Assembly: GCA_016931515.1 (NCBI GenBank)
Contig: JAFGEQ010000006.1
Coordinates: 88,649-152,648 of the forward strand
Direction: 5' to 3'
Length of the DNA stretch: 64,000 nt
Origin: a candidate division CSSED10-310 bacterium
GTDB lineage: Bacteria > CSSED10-310
The first letter of the stretch is position 1. The number at the start of each line of letters is the position of its first letter. Below, piece by piece: positions 63,088 through 64,000 of the stretch. A program made the position numbers and the translations under genes. The notes beneath the pieces were generated by a model that saw only the letters and a program-made list of their open reading frames with translations, was not told the DNA's origin and made no database searches.

Positions 63088-64000
63088 CTGGAAATCGCCC
63101 TCCTTTTATTTGCAGAGCCCTTTTTCGGATTCATGCGGGTCTTTTCCAACTTGTCGACAAGGTTGCGACCTTTGTTGATCAGGTTTCCGACAGCGTCCGG
63201 GGACGGTTGAACCGGTCCATAACGAGCCGTTTCCAAATCCTGCCAGTAATCTTTGACTTGCTCAATGATCGGTTCCTTCACGGAACGAGCGTCGATTTCC
63301 TTTAGGATACTGTTCCATGTAATACCGCCAGTCGGCAATCCGAGTCTGTCGGCCAAATACCTGGAAAAACCGGTTGCTGCAGCGTCCAGAGCGCGATTGT
63401 AATCGTCTTCTTTGCAAGCCAGCACCGCTTCAGAGAATCGACGACTGGATTCAGATCGAGCCCTGACCTCCCGGGCGAAAACCGAGTCTCCTTCCAGACG
63501 ACGACGTCTCGAATCTATCAGCAGAATAACCGGAACGATGATAATCGGTAGTGTCATTGCTATTCCGAACCATTTATTGCTATAGACAGGAACCTGATGT
63601 TTAAGGTTATTTCCTGTTTTAATATATTGAACATCGATATTGAAAATTTTCATTTCTCTACCGGATGATGAGTACGACAACGGTTGCTCACCGGCAGGTG
63701 CCGGTGCTACAGAAACAGAAAAATCTTTTGTTTTTAATATCTTATATGTTTCAGTTTCTGTGTCGAAGTAACTGAACGAAAATCCCGGGATAGTCAATTC
63801 ACCCGGTTCATGAGCGACCAGGACATACTCGTAGGTACGTCTCCACCACCCAGGCGTTTCAGGATCCTGCACCGCGTCTTCCGCTTTAGGTTCGAACACT
63901 TTCAATTTCGGAAGCTCCGGTGGGACAGGTGAGCCGATCGTTTTCAATCCGTGATTACCCGAGAGGATTACATTGATTGTGATGGCTTCGCCGACTTTTA
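63084..64000 (-). CDS. batD: BatD-like protein, C-terminal part
   Basis: The frame is open to the window edge, so the N-terminal part is missing. Visible residues start VGEAITINVILSGNHGLKTIG, a BatD immunoglobulin-like repeat, then YEYVLVAHEPGELTIPGFSFSYFD, and one membrane helix (about 230 residues from the end) followed by a cytosolic helical tail. This matches BatD (oxygen-tolerance protein family) C-terminal topology. It precedes batE, and batA/batB/batC-type genes would be expected beyond 64000. Confidence 0.85.
   Translation of the reverse strand, partial: KVGEAITINVILSGNHGLKTIGSPVPPELPKLKVFEPKAEDAVQDPETPGWWRRTYEYVLVAHEPGELTIPGFSFSYFDTETETYKILKTKDFSVSVAPAPAGEQPLSYSSSGREMKIFNIDVQYIKTGNNLKHQVPVYSNKWFGIAMTLPIIIVPVILLIDSRRRRLEGDSVFAREVRARSESSRRFSEAVLACKEDDYNRALDAAATGFSRYLADRLGLPTGGITWNSILKEIDARSVKEPIIEQVKDYWQDLETARYGPVQPSPDAVGNLINKGRNLVDKLEKTRMNPKKGSANKRRAISR

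Noticed and set aside
1-64000. Mobile elements, CRISPR arrays or prophage
   Set aside because: No transposase, integrase, phage structural gene or regularly spaced repeat was found; the only periodic repeat is the MraZ operator.

Overview
The window reads as a contiguous, gene-dense stretch of a bacterial chromosome with about 56 protein genes, one tRNA gene, no insertion sequence, no CRISPR array and no prophage. The host looks like a diderm: it has a lipoprotein with a lipobox, a Wzm/Wzt polysaccharide exporter, ADP-heptose genes (gmhA, hldE-type) and a meso-diaminopimelate type MurE (DNPR motif). It also has many TPR proteins, Ser/Thr-kinase-like and FHA signalling proteins, a bactofilin, RemA/DUF370 and an IspH with a membrane tail. 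That mixture suggests an uncultured lineage outside the well-studied phyla, but I cannot name the phylum from sequence alone. Base composition is roughly balanced by eye. No intergenic stretch reaches 300 bases; the longest, about 270 bases before mraZ, holds two promoters and an operator array.

Layout. 1-332: end of a UDP-sugar dehydrogenase. 491-4146: a membrane pseudokinase facing a zinc-ribbon/FHA protein. 4277-4723: a lipoprotein. 13530-4784 (minus): a translationally coupled polysaccharide operon, wzm, wzt, coiled-coil methyltransferase, two GT4 glycosyltransferases and a large GT-C-like membrane protein. 13753-24906: a secreted propeller-like protein, IspH with a UbiA-like tail, bactofilin, tRNA-Gly, a TPR protein, a LipM/LplA-type ligase, an aminotransferase, a sodium-coupled transporter, a GT2 enzyme and a PilZ protein. 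25176-35537: the division and cell wall (dcw) cluster mraZ-rsmH-ftsL-ftsI-murE-ftsW-murB-ftsQ-ftsA-ftsZ, which lacks murF, mraY, murD, murG and murC. 35622-41779: a radical SAM protein, LarE and a large degenerate sensor kinase. 45169-41750 (minus): yicC-remA-gmk-rpoZ-coaBC. 45313-49873: two paralogous exported TPR proteins, then gmhA, an extended HldE nucleotidyltransferase and a deoxyhypusine-synthase-like protein. 49870-64000: DUF72, an exported Memo-AMMECR1 fusion, a VWA protein, an SGNH hydrolase, a GT2, an RNB exoribonuclease, a eukaryotic-type UDP-glucose pyrophosphorylase coupled to a secreted beta-helix protein, tatD, tcdA, rpsU, batE and batD.

How the parts connect. Envelope building dominates: peptidoglycan and division (dcw cluster), O-polysaccharide export (wzm operon), ADP-heptose supply (gmhA/hldE), and UDP-glucose to UDP-glucuronate (57328-58764 with 1-332). 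Signalling appears partly catalytically dead: the Ser/Thr kinase lacks the HRD aspartate, and the large sensor lacks the phospho-acceptor histidine and ATP-binding boxes. The observations I rate highest are: the four-box, 10-bp-period MraZ operator directly behind a near-consensus promoter; the IspH-UbiA-like fusion; a C-terminal domain shared by two otherwise unrelated secreted proteins; the pseudo-histidine kinase; the exported Memo-AMMECR1 fusion; and the heptose locus with an unexplained N-terminal extension and a DHS-like partner.
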